NCBI GenBank assembly: GCA_944386885.1
Contig: CALXCU010000005.1
Coordinates: 1 to 41,981 of the forward strand
From: an uncultured Oscillospiraceae bacterium
GTDB taxonomy: Bacteria; Bacillota; Clostridia; Oscillospirales; Oscillospiraceae
Direction: 5' to 3'
Length of the DNA stretch: 41,981 nucleotides
A model generated the notes under the pieces. It did no database searches, was not told where the DNA came from, and saw nothing but the letters and a program-made list of their open reading frames with translations. Below, in pieces: positions 21,061 through 30,707 of the stretch; within the stretch, counting starts at the first letter, position 1, and each line of letters opens with the position of its first letter. The position numbers and the translations under genes are program-made.

Positions 21061-23334
21061 ATGGACAAAAAAAATTTCCAATCCCGTCTGTATGTGGTGG
21101 CCGGGATCATGGGGGGGCTTTTTTTCCTGTTTCTGGCGGTGTTGTGGAATTTGCAGATCGTCAACGGCCCCGACTATCTGGACCAGGCCACCCGGCGCAT
21201 TCTCCGGGTGGAGACAGTGGACGCCGTGCGGGGGGAGATCGTCGACCGGAACGGCCGGGTGCTGGTGAGCAACCGCTCCACCTACCAGGTGACGCTGGAC
21301 ACCTCCTTTATGGGGGAGGAGGCCGAGCGCAACGCCAACCTCCTCGCCCTGCTGGAGCTGTGCCGGAGCGAGGGCATCGCCTGGACCGACACCCTGCCCA
21401 TCTCCGAGAGCGCTCCCTTTGTCTTTACGCTGGAAGAGGCCACGGGAACGCAGCGCCGGAATTTTGCCGCGCTGATGGAGGAGATGGGCTGGACCCAGCC
21501 CGCCGCCCAGGCCCTGGAGCGCATCGAGGCCCTGTCTGAGAGCGTGGAGAGCAGCGGCGGGAGCGAAAGTGAGGACACCGCCGGGGCGACGGCTTCCAAC
21601 GCCTTCTCCACCCTGATGGAGGGGATCTATCAGTCCGCCTTGGATGTCCAGAACCAGGTCAGCGGCCTTGCCGCCACCGGCGACATCTCCGCCCAGCCCT
21701 TGATCGACGCCATGCGGGACTATTATGAGATTTCTGAGGACTACTCCGATACCGATGTGCGCGCCCTGCTGGGCGTGCTCTATGAGCTGAGCCTGCGCAG
21801 CCAGGATGTCTCCACCTCCACCTATATTTTTGCCCAGGATGTGGACGTGCGGTTCATCACCTTGGTGCGGGAGCATAGTCTCAAAGGGGTGACCGTCACC
21901 GCCACCACCGCCCGGGAATATAAGACCACCTATGCCGCCCATATTCTGGGCCGGGTCGGTCCGATCGGCCGGGAGATGTGGTACACGGAGGACTCCTACT
22001 ACCGCAACAACGGCTATAATATGAACGACCTGGTGGGTATCGACGGAGTGGAGAGCGCCTTTGAGGAATACCTCCGGGGGGAGGACGGCCAGCGCAGCGT
22101 GGAGACCAACGCCGCTGGCAAGGTGGTGGGCGAGGAGTGGCTGGTGGACAGCCAGACGGGGGAGAGCCTGGCCCCCCAGCCCGGGGACAATGTGGTCCTC
22201 ACCCTGGATCTGCGCCTTCAGGAGGCCCTGGAGGAGTCCCTGGCCGAGCGGGTGCCCACCCTCACCGACGTGGTGGAGGGCGCCGCCGGGGTGGTGGTCA
22301 ACATGACCGGCGAGGTGCTGGCCATGGCCTCCTACCCCACCTACGACCCCAATATCTACAGCAACACTACCCTCTATAATGAGGCTCTTGACAATCCCTT
22401 GAATCCCTTCTACAACCGGGCCACCATGGGCACTTACTCCCCCGGCTCCACCTTCAAGATGATCACCGGCGTGGCCGCCCTCCAGGAGGGGCTCACCACC
22501 CCCACGGAGGAGATCTATGATACCGGCCGCTTCCAGTATCCGGCGGGGGAGCACTACCCCTACGGCGACTACCACCCGGCCTGCTGGTACTATCTCGAAT
22601 ACGGCGGCCGCCACGGCTGGGAGAACATCAGCGAGGCCATCCGGGACTCCTGTAACATCTATTTCTACACTATGGCTGACCGGATGGGCATTGATAAGAT
22701 CAACGAGTACGCCGCCATGTTCGGCCTGGGCCAGTCCACCGGCATCGAGCTGCCGGAAAACACCGGCTCGGTGGCCAGCCCCGCCACCAGCCAGGCCCTG
22801 GGCCAGCAGTGGTACGACGGCCTGCTCCTCCCGGCCGCCATCGGCCAGGGCGACACCACCGCCACCCCTCTCCAGCTGGCCAACTACATCGCCACCCTGG
22901 TCAACGGCGGCACCCGCTACCCGGCCCACCTGCTCAAGACCGTGAAGAGCAGCGACTACTCCGAGGTTCTTTTAGAGAACCAGCCCGAGGCCCTGGACAC
23001 CATCAACATCAGCCAGGAGAACCTGGAAGCGGTCAAGTACGGTATGTACCTCCTGGGCACGGAGGGCAGCGTGTCAAGCTACTTTGCGGACCTGCCTGTC
23101 ACCGTGGGCGCCAAGACCGGTACGGCCCAGGTGGGCTCTGAGACTACCGAGGCCAACGCCGTCTTTGTCTGCTTCGCCCCCTATGAGAACCCGGAGATCG
23201 CCATCGCCCTGGTGGCTGAGCACGGCGGCTCGGGTACCAGTATGGCCGCGATCGCTGCCGATATCCTCTCCGCCTATTTCAGTGCCGACAGCTCTACCGA
23301 GGATGTGACCACCGAGGGGACTCTGCTGCACTAA
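21061..23334 (+). CDS. mrdA: penicillin-binding protein 2 (class B transpeptidase)
   Basis: A 757-residue D,D-transpeptidase for elongation. A membrane anchor at about 12-32 is followed by a dimerization/pedestal domain (about 50-370) and the transpeptidase domain. The latter has the active-site serine Ser463 in SPGSTFKM, the SCN motif at 530-532 and Lys685-Thr-Gly in AKTGTAQ. A stretch at about 159-182 is rich in Ser, Glu and Gly (SVESSGGSESEDTAG) and looks like a flexible insertion in the pedestal. GAAAGG upstream of the ATG supports the start. Its place after mreCD argues for PBP2 rather than SpoVD or FtsI. It would use the pentapeptide precursors that the van-like operon is predicted to change to D-Ala-D-Ser ends. 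Confidence 0.93.
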   Translation: MDKKNFQSRLYVVAGIMGGLFFLFLAVLWNLQIVNGPDYLDQATRRILRVETVDAVRGEIVDRNGRVLVSNRSTYQVTLDTSFMGEEAERNANLLALLELCRSEGIAWTDTLPISESAPFVFTLEEATGTQRRNFAALMEEMGWTQPAAQALERIEALSESVESSGGSESEDTAGATASNAFSTLMEGIYQSALDVQNQVSGLAATGDISAQPLIDAMRDYYEISEDYSDTDVRALLGVLYELSLRSQDVSTSTYIFAQDVDVRFITLVREHSLKGVTVTATTAREYKTTYAAHILGRVGPIGREMWYTEDSYYRNNGYNMNDLVGIDGVESAFEEYLRGEDGQRSVETNAAGKVVGEEWLVDSQTGESLAPQPGDNVVLTLDLRLQEALEESLAERVPTLTDVVEGAAGVVVNMTGEVLAMASYPTYDPNIYSNTTLYNEALDNPLNPFYNRATMGTYSPGSTFKMITGVAALQEGLTTPTEEIYDTGRFQYPAGEHYPYGDYHPACWYYLEYGGRHGWENISEAIRDSCNIYFYTMADRMGIDKINEYAAMFGLGQSTGIELPENTGSVASPATSQALGQQWYDGLLLPAAIGQGDTTATPLQLANYIATLVNGGTRYPAHLLKTVKSSDYSEVLLENQPEALDTINISQENLEAVKYGMYLLGTEGSVSSYFADLPVTVGAKTGTAQVGSETTEANAVFVCFAPYENPEIAIALVAEHGGSGTSMAAIAADILSAYFSADSSTEDVTTEGTLLH

Positions 23335-23379
23335 GGCGCATTCCACCGGTAAACTTGCCAAGATTGGACTGATCTGATT

Positions 23380-25245
23380 ATGACGGACCCCCGCACTTTC
23401 GACCCGAGAGACCCCTCCTGCAAATCCCCTTACGGAGCGGTCCCGTCGGGGACTGCGGTCCGCTTCACCGTCCGCCCGCTGCGGGCGTGGGGCTTCTCCC
23501 GCGTGACCCTCTCCGCCCGGTTTGAGAGCCGGGCGAACGAGATCATCCCCTGCTCTCTGGCCTGGTCCGGCCTGGAGCGGGAGCGGGACTGCTTCTCCGG
23601 CGCGCTGGAGACTGGGGACTATGTGGGCCTGGTCTGGTACACCATCCGCATGGAGGGCCTGGACGGCCGCTGGGCCGAGCTGGGCGAGTACCAGCTCACG
23701 GTCTACGACAACTCGGAGGAGGTCCCCGCCTGGTTTGGGGAGGGCGTGACCTACCAGATTTTCCCCGACCGCTTCCGCCGCCTCCACGTCCCCGATCCCG
23801 CCGGCATGGTGGGTGGGCGGCATGTCCACACCGGTTGGTATGAGGAGCCCGAGTACCTCCCCGATGCCAACGGCGAGGTGCGTAACCGGGACTTTTTCGG
23901 CGGCAGCCTGGAGGGGGTGCTGGATAAGCTCCCCTATTTGAAGAGTCTGGGGATAAATACCCTCTACTTCTGCCCCATCTTCGAGGCCCCCGAAAATCAC
24001 CGCTACGGCACCGGCGACTATGAAAAAATCGACCCCATGCTGGGGACCAATGCGGATTTCACCCGCCTGTGCGACGCCGCCCACGCCCTGGGCATGCGGG
24101 TGATGCTGGACGGGGTGTTCAACCACACTGGGTTTGTCAGCCGCTACTTCAACGGGGACGGCTCCTACCACACCGGGGTCCCCGGCGCGGCGGAGTCCCC
24201 GGAAAGCCCCTATTACAAGTGGTACAATTTCATCCATTGGCCCGACCAGTACGACTCCTGGTGGGGAATCTACTCCCTTCCCGCCATCAACGAGAGCGAG
24301 CCCTCCTATGTGGACTACATCATCCGGGGGGAGAACAGCATTGTCCGGCGCTGGCTCAAGGCCGGGGGCGACGGCTGGCGGCTGGATGTGGCCGACGAGC
24401 TACCTGACGCCTTTGTGCACGCCATCCATACCGCCGTGCGGGAGACCAAGCCCGAGGGCGTGGTCATTGGCGAGGTGTGGGAGGACGGCTCCAACAAAAT
24501 TGCCTACGGCGTGCGGCGCAAGCATATCCTGGGTGGGCACTGCGACGGACTGATGAACTACCCCTTCCGCAACGCCGCCATCGCCTACCTTCAAGGGGGA
24601 GACGCCCGGCACTTCATGGAGGCCATGGAGGGCCTGCGGGCCAACTATCCCCCCTTCGCCTACTACTCGGCCATGAATGCCCTGGGCACCCACGATACCC
24701 CCCGCATCCTGACCTTGCTGGGGGTGGGCTCTACCTGCATGGAACAGTCCAAATCCTGGCGGGCGGAGTACCGCATGACCGAGGATCAGCGCCGCCGGGG
24801 TCTGGATCTCCTGAAGGTGGGGGCCGTGCTGCTCTTCTGCTTCCCCGGCTCCCCCACCATCTACTACGGGGACGAGGCCGGGATGGAGGGCTTTGAGGAC
24901 CCCTTCAACCGCCGCCCCTACCCCTGGGGCCGGGCCAACCGGAGCCTCGTGCGGTGGTTCAGCTCTCTGGGCAGCCTGCGCCACCGGCTGGAGCCTCTGC
25001 GCCGGGGTGATATCACCTACTTTAAGGCGGAGGGGCCGGTACTGGCCTTCCAGCGTGCCTGCGGGAAGGAGAAGGTACTGGTGGCCCTCAACGCCGGTAC
25101 AGAGGAGCAGCTCCTCCCGCTGCCCTGGCCCGCCCGGGACCAGCTTACCGGGGAGATCTTTCCCGCCCCGGGGAGCCGGAGGCTGGCCGCCGTCCTGCCC
25201 CCCCGGACCGGGCGGGTGCTCACCCCCATCTCCATCCGCCTCTAA
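23380..25245 (+). CDS. GH13 alpha-glycosidase (neopullulanase/cyclomaltodextrinase-like)
   Basis: A 621-residue glycoside hydrolase of family 13 acting on alpha-1,4/1,6-glucans or maltodextrins. An N-terminal beta domain (about 1-120) precedes the barrel, as in GH13_20 enzymes. Motifs: GVFNHTG (region I), WRLDVADE with the nucleophile Asp336 (II), GEVWED with the acid/base Glu365 (III) and GTHDTPR with Asp439 (IV). No signal peptide is seen, so it is probably cytoplasmic. The ATG at 23380 has only a poor ribosome site, but the DPRDPSCKSPYGAVPSGT start fits the family. It follows PBP2 after 45 bases and ends in a two-way terminator. It may work with the branching enzyme GlgB at 36319-38133. 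Confidence 0.88.
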   Translation: MTDPRTFDPRDPSCKSPYGAVPSGTAVRFTVRPLRAWGFSRVTLSARFESRANEIIPCSLAWSGLERERDCFSGALETGDYVGLVWYTIRMEGLDGRWAELGEYQLTVYDNSEEVPAWFGEGVTYQIFPDRFRRLHVPDPAGMVGGRHVHTGWYEEPEYLPDANGEVRNRDFFGGSLEGVLDKLPYLKSLGINTLYFCPIFEAPENHRYGTGDYEKIDPMLGTNADFTRLCDAAHALGMRVMLDGVFNHTGFVSRYFNGDGSYHTGVPGAAESPESPYYKWYNFIHWPDQYDSWWGIYSLPAINESEPSYVDYIIRGENSIVRRWLKAGGDGWRLDVADELPDAFVHAIHTAVRETKPEGVVIGEVWEDGSNKIAYGVRRKHILGGHCDGLMNYPFRNAAIAYLQGGDARHFMEAMEGLRANYPPFAYYSAMNALGTHDTPRILTLLGVGSTCMEQSKSWRAEYRMTEDQRRRGLDLLKVGAVLLFCFPGSPTIYYGDEAGMEGFEDPFNRRPYPWGRANRSLVRWFSSLGSLRHRLEPLRRGDITYFKAEGPVLAFQRACGKEKVLVALNAGTEEQLLPLPWPARDQLTGEIFPAPGSRRLAAVLPPRTGRVLTPISIRL

Positions 25246-25264
25246 GCCGGCGGAAAAAAGGAAG

Positions 25265-25302
25265 CCGCCCAGCGGACCGTTTGGTCCGCTGGGCGGTCTT
25301 TT
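25265..25302 (+). terminator. two-way terminator between the glycosidase gene and ftsH
   Basis: A perfect 14-bp stem (25265-25278 with 25283-25296, loop GTTT). The plus strand continues TCTTTTTCTC; the minus strand continues CTTCCTTTTTTCC (25252-25264). It can stop both convergent transcripts. Confidence 0.9.
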
Positions 25303-25310
25303 TCTCTCCG

Positions 25311-27281
25311 TTAGTGGGGCACTTCTCCCGGGGGAAGGTCGTTTTTCTCCTTCCGGCGGGGGGCGTCTCCGGTGACCTCCGGCAGGAGCTCCGGCCCGGC
25401 GTCCTCCGCTGTGCCCTCCCCCTCGCCGGGGGGCGGCAGGGGATCCACCCCCTGGAACACCATCTCAAAAGTTTTGGCGTCCATGTTCTCATACTCCAGC
25501 AAATACTCCGCTGTGCGCTCCAGCTCCGTCCGGTGGGCAGAGAGGATCTGCTGGCACTTGGCGTAGGCCGCATCGATGAGGGACTTGACCTCCTCGTCAA
25601 TGAGGGCGGCCACCTCCTCGGAGTAGTTTTTCGTCTGGGCCATTGAGCGGCCGATAAAGACCTCATCGTGGCCCGAGTCAAAGACCACATTGCCCAGCTT
25701 GGGGCTCATGCCGTAGCGGGTGACCATATTCCGGGCAATGGCCGTGGCCTTTTGCAGGTCGTTGCCTGCGCCGGTAGAGATGTCTCCCAGGGCCAGCTGC
25801 TCCGCGCAGCGGCCCCCCAGGCACACGGCGATACGCTCGGCCAGGGCCTGCCGGGAGAGGAAGGACACGTCCTCCTGGGGCAGGGAGATGGTCATGCCGC
25901 CCGCCATGCCCCGGGGGATAATGGTGATCTGATGGACTGGATCCTGGGTCTCCAGCTCGTGGATGACCACAGCGTGGCCCGCCTCGTGGTAGGCGGTGAG
26001 CTTCCGCTCCCGCTGGATGACCACCCGGCTCTTTTTCTCTGGACCGGCCACCACCTTAATGACCGCTTCCCGCAGGTCCTGCATACCGATAAAGCGCTCG
26101 TGCCGCCGGGCGGCCAGAAGGGCAGCTTCATTCATCAGGTTCTCCAGATCGGCGCCGGTGAAGCCGCCGGTCCCCCGGGCCAGCTCTCTCAGGTCCACAT
26201 CTTCTGCCAGAGGCTTGTTCCGGGCGTGGACCCGCAGGATCTCCTCCCGGCCCTTCACGTCCGGGGGGCCAACATAGATCTGCCGGTCGAAGCGGCCCGG
26301 CCGCAGCAGAGCCGGATCCAGGATATCCTGGCGGTTCGTGGCGGCCAGGACTACCACGCCCTCGTTGGAGCCGAAGCCGTCCATCTCCACCAGGAGCTGG
26401 TTGAGGGTCTGCTCCCGCTCGTCGTGACCGCCGCCCAGTCCGGCGCCCCGCTGGCGGCCCACCGCGTCAATCTCGTCGATAAAGACAATGGCCGGAGCCT
26501 CCTTCTTGGCCTGGTCAAAGAGGTCCCGCACCCGGCTGGCGCCCACGCCTACATAGAGCTCCACAAAGTCCGAGCCCGAGATGGACAGGAAATGGACCCC
26601 TGCCTCCCCGGCCACCGCCTTCGCCAGCAGGGTTTTGCCGGTGCCCGGCGGGCCCACCAGGAGCACCCCCTTGGGGATGCGGGCCCCCAAGTCCAAAAAG
26701 CGCTTGGGGTCCCGGAGGAACTCCACAATCTCCTGGAGCTCCGCCTTCTCCTCCTTGGCCCCCGCCACATCGGCAAAGGTGACCTTCTTGGCCTGGTCGT
26801 CCCCGGTGCGGGTGCGTGCCCGGCCAAAGCGGCTGGTACGCTCCACGCCGCCCCCGCCGCCGCTGTTCTGGCGCAGGAACATGCCGTACCACAGCAGGCC
26901 GAAAATCACCAAGATCCCGATCCAGGGCAGGAACGAGAGCCATACGGGCGCCCGGAAGCCGGGCCGGTAGTCGTAGGTCAGCAGCCCGGCATTCCTCTGA
27001 CTCACCAGCAGGTCGTTAAAGTCCAGGTAAAAAACCCAGAAATTTGGCAGCTCATAGGTCACCTGGGTCCCATATCCCATGTCCTCCCGCAGGGTGAGGG
27101 TGACGGTGGTGTCGGTCACCACCACCTGGGATACCTGCTGCTGCTCCAGGAGCTGGCGCACGTCGGCGTAGGTCAGCTCCGGCTGGCTCCCCCCGCCCCG
27201 CATGGCAAAGACCGTCAGGAGCAGGATGGCGATCACCAGGGCGGAAAACCCGATGTCGCGCATACTTCCTTTCTTGTTCAA
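25311..27281 (-). CDS. ftsH: ATP-dependent zinc metalloprotease FtsH
   Basis: A 656-residue membrane AAA+ protease for quality control of membrane and regulatory proteins. Two membrane segments (about 10-28 and 115-138) flank an extracytoplasmic domain. The AAA domain has GPPGTGKT (Lys216), IVFIDEID and the second region of homology ending RPGRFDR. The peptidase part has the zinc site HEAGH (His432, Glu433, His436). The tail is Pro/Glu-rich. The start is a TTG at 27281 with GGGGGAG upstream; ATG 27263 is only a few bases from its AAAGGA. It follows hpt and tilS, the usual Firmicute order. Two GC-rich hairpins without U-tracts lie in the 78-base gap after hpt. Confidence 0.94.
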   Translation of the reverse strand: MNKKGSMRDIGFSALVIAILLLTVFAMRGGGSQPELTYADVRQLLEQQQVSQVVVTDTTVTLTLREDMGYGTQVTYELPNFWVFYLDFNDLLVSQRNAGLLTYDYRPGFRAPVWLSFLPWIGILVIFGLLWYGMFLRQNSGGGGGVERTSRFGRARTRTGDDQAKKVTFADVAGAKEEKAELQEIVEFLRDPKRFLDLGARIPKGVLLVGPPGTGKTLLAKAVAGEAGVHFLSISGSDFVELYVGVGASRVRDLFDQAKKEAPAIVFIDEIDAVGRQRGAGLGGGHDEREQTLNQLLVEMDGFGSNEGVVVLAATNRQDILDPALLRPGRFDRQIYVGPPDVKGREEILRVHARNKPLAEDVDLRELARGTGGFTGADLENLMNEAALLAARRHERFIGMQDLREAVIKVVAGPEKKSRVVIQRERKLTAYHEAGHAVVIHELETQDPVHQITIIPRGMAGGMTISLPQEDVSFLSRQALAERIAVCLGGRCAEQLALGDISTGAGNDLQKATAIARNMVTRYGMSPKLGNVVFDSGHDEVFIGRSMAQTKNYSEEVAALIDEEVKSLIDAAYAKCQQILSAHRTELERTAEYLLEYENMDAKTFEMVFQGVDPLPPPGEGEGTAEDAGPELLPEVTGDAPRRKEKNDLPPGEVPH

Positions 27282-27359
27282 ACGCGGACACTCCCCCCGG
27301 CGGGCCTGCCTTCAGGCCCCGCCAATTCAAGATACAGGCCCAGGAGGGGGCCTAAGGCA

Positions 27360-27908
27360 TCACTTTCCCCCGTAGACCCGGGGTTTCAGGATGCCGATGT
27401 ACGGCAGATTGCGGTACTTTTCATCATAGTCCAGGCCATAGCCCACCACAAACTCGTCCGGGATGGTGAAGCCGGTGTACTGTACCGCCACCGGCTTGGT
27501 GCGCCGCTCCGGCTTATCCAGCAGGGTGCACAGCCGGATGGAGGCGGGGTGGCGGGCCTCCAGCAGCTTGAGCAGGTAACTCAGGGTGTTGCCGCTGTCC
27601 AGGATGTCCTCCACCACCAGTACGTCCCGGCCTTCGATGGGCTCGGAGAGGTCCTTGATGATCTTCACCTGGCCCGAGCTGGTGGTACCGCTGCCATAGG
27701 AGGAGACGGCCATAAAGTCCACCGTGCAGGGCAGGGTAATCTGCCGTACCAGGTCGGCCATGAATACGAAGGACCCCCGCAGTACGCTTACCAGCAGGGG
27801 CTCCTTCCCAGCGTAGTCGGCGTCAATGCGCGCGGCGATCTCCTTCACTCGCTGCGCCAGTTGCTCCTCACTGAAGAGCACCCGCTCAATATCTTGTTCC
27901 AGCATCAT
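27360..27908 (-). CDS. hpt: hypoxanthine phosphoribosyltransferase
   Basis: A 182-residue purine-salvage enzyme making IMP/GMP from hypoxanthine/guanine and PRPP. The PRPP motif is VLVVEDILDSGNTLSYL; other family stretches are LVSVLRGSFVFMADL, MAVSSYGSGTTSSGQVKI and the base-binding DEFVVGYGLDYDEKYRNLPYIG. Two adjacent ATGs (27908, 27905) are possible, with AAAGGA six bases before the first. The start overlaps the end of tilS by 23 bases, suggesting coupled translation. In Bacillus, Hpt and TilS act with FtsH expression; the same order is seen here. Confidence 0.95.
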   Translation of the reverse strand: MMLEQDIERVLFSEEQLAQRVKEIAARIDADYAGKEPLLVSVLRGSFVFMADLVRQITLPCTVDFMAVSSYGSGTTSSGQVKIIKDLSEPIEGRDVLVVEDILDSGNTLSYLLKLLEARHPASIRLCTLLDKPERRTKPVAVQYTGFTIPDEFVVGYGLDYDEKYRNLPYIGILKPRVYGGK

Positions 27909-29304
27909 TCAGCATCCTTTCTCTCTCTTTCTCGTTGGGCTGGTCCGCCGCGGGCAGGAAGGCGATTTCCCACGCCTCTTCGCCGGGCCGGGCCATGCGT
28001 CCGGCGCTGGGGCCAAATCCGGCCACCGCTATTATTCCTCCCTCGTCCGCCAGGACGGAAATGCGTTCCCGGTCCCGGCGCGGGATCTTTGCCTCAATAA
28101 AGAGTTTCTTTAAGCTCTTGGTATCCCGGCCCGGGAGTTTGATCTGATCTCCCGAGAGACGCGGGCGCAGCAAGGGCCTTCCCTGGAAGGCGGCGATATA
28201 ACACACGCCAGGGGCGGATTTCTCCGGACAGACCGCCCGGCGGCACCGGCAGCCAAAGAGAGCCCCCTTTTGCCAGGTCTCTCCCTCCAGCGCCAGCAGG
28301 CGCGGTGGGAAAGAGCCGGCCTCCGTCTGGGTGGTGAAGAGGAGTTCGTCATAGACCCGCTGGGCCATCAGTCCCCCGGGCAAGTCCACGACTGCCGAGG
28401 GATCCCGCCCCCGGGCCAGGGCCGCCACCGCCTCCAGGTGGACGGCGGAACAGGCGCTCTCCCCGTCCCCCATACGGGCGAGGATCTGCCGCACCGCCCG
28501 GGCGGCCACCCCGCTGGGGGCCTGGGCGATGAGGCGGGCCTCGATCACCAAGTCGTCCTCCGCCCAGCGGGCCTGCTGGGCCAGTTGGAAAGCCTGGGCA
28601 TTTAACACGTCGTTATCCGCCCGCAGCAGCCGGGCAGTACGGGCCATGGTCTCCTCCAGCCGGGGGTTGAGTGCGCGCAGGCGGGGCATCACCTGGGCGC
28701 GGAGGTAATTGCGGGCATAGCGCTCATCCTGGTTGCTGCCGTCCTCCCGCCAGGAGAGGCCGTGCTCCTCCAAATAAGCCAGAATCTCCCCCCGCGTGGT
28801 GGTAAGCAGGGGACGCACCAGTTTCTCCCGCCGGGGCGGGATACCGGTCAGGCCTTGAAGCCCCGTCCCCCGCACCAAGTGGAGCAGGAGCGTCTCTGCA
28901 TTGTCGTCGGCATTGTGGGCGGTGGCAATCACATCGGCTCCCACCTCTTCTGCGGTCTTCTCCAGGAAGGCATAGCGCATCTCCCGGGCGGTCTCCTCAA
29001 TGCCCTTCCCCCGGCGCGCAGCCTCTCCTGCCACGTCTCCGGAGCCTAGATAGAGGGGAATTGTCCACATTTTGCACAAGTTTTCCACAAACACACGGTC
29101 CCCCGTGGAAAACTCCCCCCGCAGCTGGTGGTCATAGTGGGCTGCGATCAGGGCAAAGCCCCGGGTGCCCGTCTGCCGGGCCCGCTCCCGGAGCAGGTGG
29201 AGCAGGCACACGGAGTCCGCTCCCCCGGAGACGGCGCAGAGCACCGTCCCGCCCTGAGGGAGCATGGCGTATTCCACTGTGAGGGCGTTTACTTGTTCCA
29301 GCAT
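27886..29304 (-). CDS. tilS: tRNA(Ile)-lysidine synthase
   Basis: A 472-residue essential enzyme that converts C34 of tRNA-Ile(CAU) to lysidine, so that it reads AUA. The PP-loop SGGADS (26-31) binds ATP. Further family marks are AAHYDHQLRG, ATAHNADDNAETLLLHLVRGTG and LRPLL-type sequence VRPLLTTTRGEI. The C-terminal TilS domain (about 385-455) includes LRPRLSGDQIKLPG and KSLKKLFIEAKIPRRDRERISVL. AAGGAG upstream of ATG 29304 supports the start. It lies 21 bases after dnaB and overlaps hpt. Confidence 0.95.
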   Translation of the reverse strand: MLEQVNALTVEYAMLPQGGTVLCAVSGGADSVCLLHLLRERARQTGTRGFALIAAHYDHQLRGEFSTGDRVFVENLCKMWTIPLYLGSGDVAGEAARRGKGIEETAREMRYAFLEKTAEEVGADVIATAHNADDNAETLLLHLVRGTGLQGLTGIPPRREKLVRPLLTTTRGEILAYLEEHGLSWREDGSNQDERYARNYLRAQVMPRLRALNPRLEETMARTARLLRADNDVLNAQAFQLAQQARWAEDDLVIEARLIAQAPSGVAARAVRQILARMGDGESACSAVHLEAVAALARGRDPSAVVDLPGGLMAQRVYDELLFTTQTEAGSFPPRLLALEGETWQKGALFGCRCRRAVCPEKSAPGVCYIAAFQGRPLLRPRLSGDQIKLPGRDTKSLKKLFIEAKIPRRDRERISVLADEGGIIAVAGFGPSAGRMARPGEEAWEIAFLPAADQPNEKERERMLNDAGTRY

Positions 29305-29325
29305 GTATTCTCCTTACTGGGCCGG

Positions 29326-30678
29326 TCAGTACTCGCTGTGCCGCCGGTCGATGGACGAGAAAGTGGTGTACTCCGGCAGCCACTGGAGCTCCACCGTGCG
29401 GGTCTCGCCGTGGCGGTTTTTGGCGATGATACACTCGGCCAGGTTGTGGTTCTCGCTGTCCTCGTTGTAATAGTCCTCCCGGTAGAGGAACATGACGATG
29501 TCGGCGTCCTGCTCAATGGCGCCCGACTCCCGCAGGTCGGAGAGCATGGGGCGCTTATCGGCCCGGCTCTCCGGTCCGCGGGAGAGCTGGGAGAGACAGA
29601 CCACCGGCACATTGAGCTCCTTGGCCATAATCTTCAGCGCCCGGGAGATATCCGAGACGATCTGCTGGCGGTTCTCCCCCTGCCGGGCGCTTCCCCCGGC
29701 GGAGGTCATAAGCTGAAGGTAATCTATGATGACCAGGCCCAGATTATCCACCCGGCGGCATTTGGCATTCATGTCGGCCACGCTGAGCATCGGGTTGTCG
29801 TCAATGAGAATCTGGGTCTTGTTCAGGGCCGCCGAGGCCGCAGCAATGCGCTGCCAGTCCTCCTCGCTCAGCCGCCCGGTGACCAGCTTCTTGTTGTCCA
29901 CAAAGGACTCCCCGGAGATCAGGCGCATACACAGCTGCTCCCGGCTCATCTCCAGGGAGAAGAAGACCACCGTCTTGCCGGAGAACTTTCCCGCGTGGAG
30001 GAGCATGTTCAGCGCAAAGGAGGTTTTGCCCATACCGGGGCGGGCGGCCAGGAGGATGAGGTCGGATTTGTTCAGGCCCGAGATCGCCATGTCCAGATCG
30101 GGCAGGCCGGTGGAAAGCCCTGGCACCGCCGAGTCGTTGGCGGCCAGTTCGGCCAGGCGGTCGTAGACGCTGAGGATGACGCTGGAGATATGCTCCAGGC
30201 CCTGGACATTGCGGCCCTGGCGGATGGCGTAGATGCGCTGCTCAGCGGCTTCCAGTACCTCCTGGCCGGTGCCGGAGCCCTCCTGCACCATAGCGGTGAG
30301 GGCCCCGGCCGTCTCGGCAATGCGCCGCAGGAGGGATTTGTCCTTCAAAATCCCCACATACTCCATCACATTGGCCGCCGTGGGGGTGATCTCCATGAGC
30401 TGGAGCACATAATTCCGGGATGTGTTCTCGTCATAGACCCCGTTGCGGCGCATGTGGTCCAGCACCGTCACCGGGTCGATGGTCACCGAGAAGTTGAACA
30501 TGGAGTAGATGGTCTCATAGATCTCCCGGTTCTGCCGCAGGTAAAAATCCTCCGGCTTGAGGGCCTCGATAACCTCGGGCACGCAGCGGGCGTCAATGAG
30601 CATGGAGCCCAGGACGGCCTGCTCGGCCTCCACGCTGTGGGGCATTTGCCGGGCCAAAAGGGTCTCGTCCAACGGCAT
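29326..30678 (-). CDS. dnaB: replicative DNA helicase DnaB
   Basis: A 450-residue hexameric 5'-3' helicase of the replication fork. The N-terminal domain (about 1-110) opens with PHSVEAEQAVLGSMLID. The RecA-like ATPase has Walker A ARPGMGKTSF (Lys218), Walker B LVIIDYLQLM and the DNA-binding loop/arginine finger region LSDLRESGAIEQDADIVMF. AGGAGGTG before ATG 30678 fixes the start. It follows rplI by 29 bases, a conserved order. The helicase loader DnaI and a DnaD-like protein are encoded at 13918-15897. Confidence 0.96.
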   Translation of the reverse strand: MPLDETLLARQMPHSVEAEQAVLGSMLIDARCVPEVIEALKPEDFYLRQNREIYETIYSMFNFSVTIDPVTVLDHMRRNGVYDENTSRNYVLQLMEITPTAANVMEYVGILKDKSLLRRIAETAGALTAMVQEGSGTGQEVLEAAEQRIYAIRQGRNVQGLEHISSVILSVYDRLAELAANDSAVPGLSTGLPDLDMAISGLNKSDLILLAARPGMGKTSFALNMLLHAGKFSGKTVVFFSLEMSREQLCMRLISGESFVDNKKLVTGRLSEEDWQRIAAASAALNKTQILIDDNPMLSVADMNAKCRRVDNLGLVIIDYLQLMTSAGGSARQGENRQQIVSDISRALKIMAKELNVPVVCLSQLSRGPESRADKRPMLSDLRESGAIEQDADIVMFLYREDYYNEDSENHNLAECIIAKNRHGETRTVELQWLPEYTTFSSIDRRHSEY

Positions 30679-30707
30679 TCACCTCCTGTTTCGGGCGCCC
30701 GGCGGGC

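Noticed and set aside
20497..22929. An 810-codon open frame antisense to mreD and PBP2
   Set aside because: The plus strand has MreD and PBP2 with all transpeptidase motifs; the antisense product is low-complexity Gly/His/Gln without motifs.
25668..28100. An 810-codon plus-strand open frame across ftsH, hpt and tilS
   Set aside because: It crosses three well-supported minus-strand genes and their gaps, and shows no domain.
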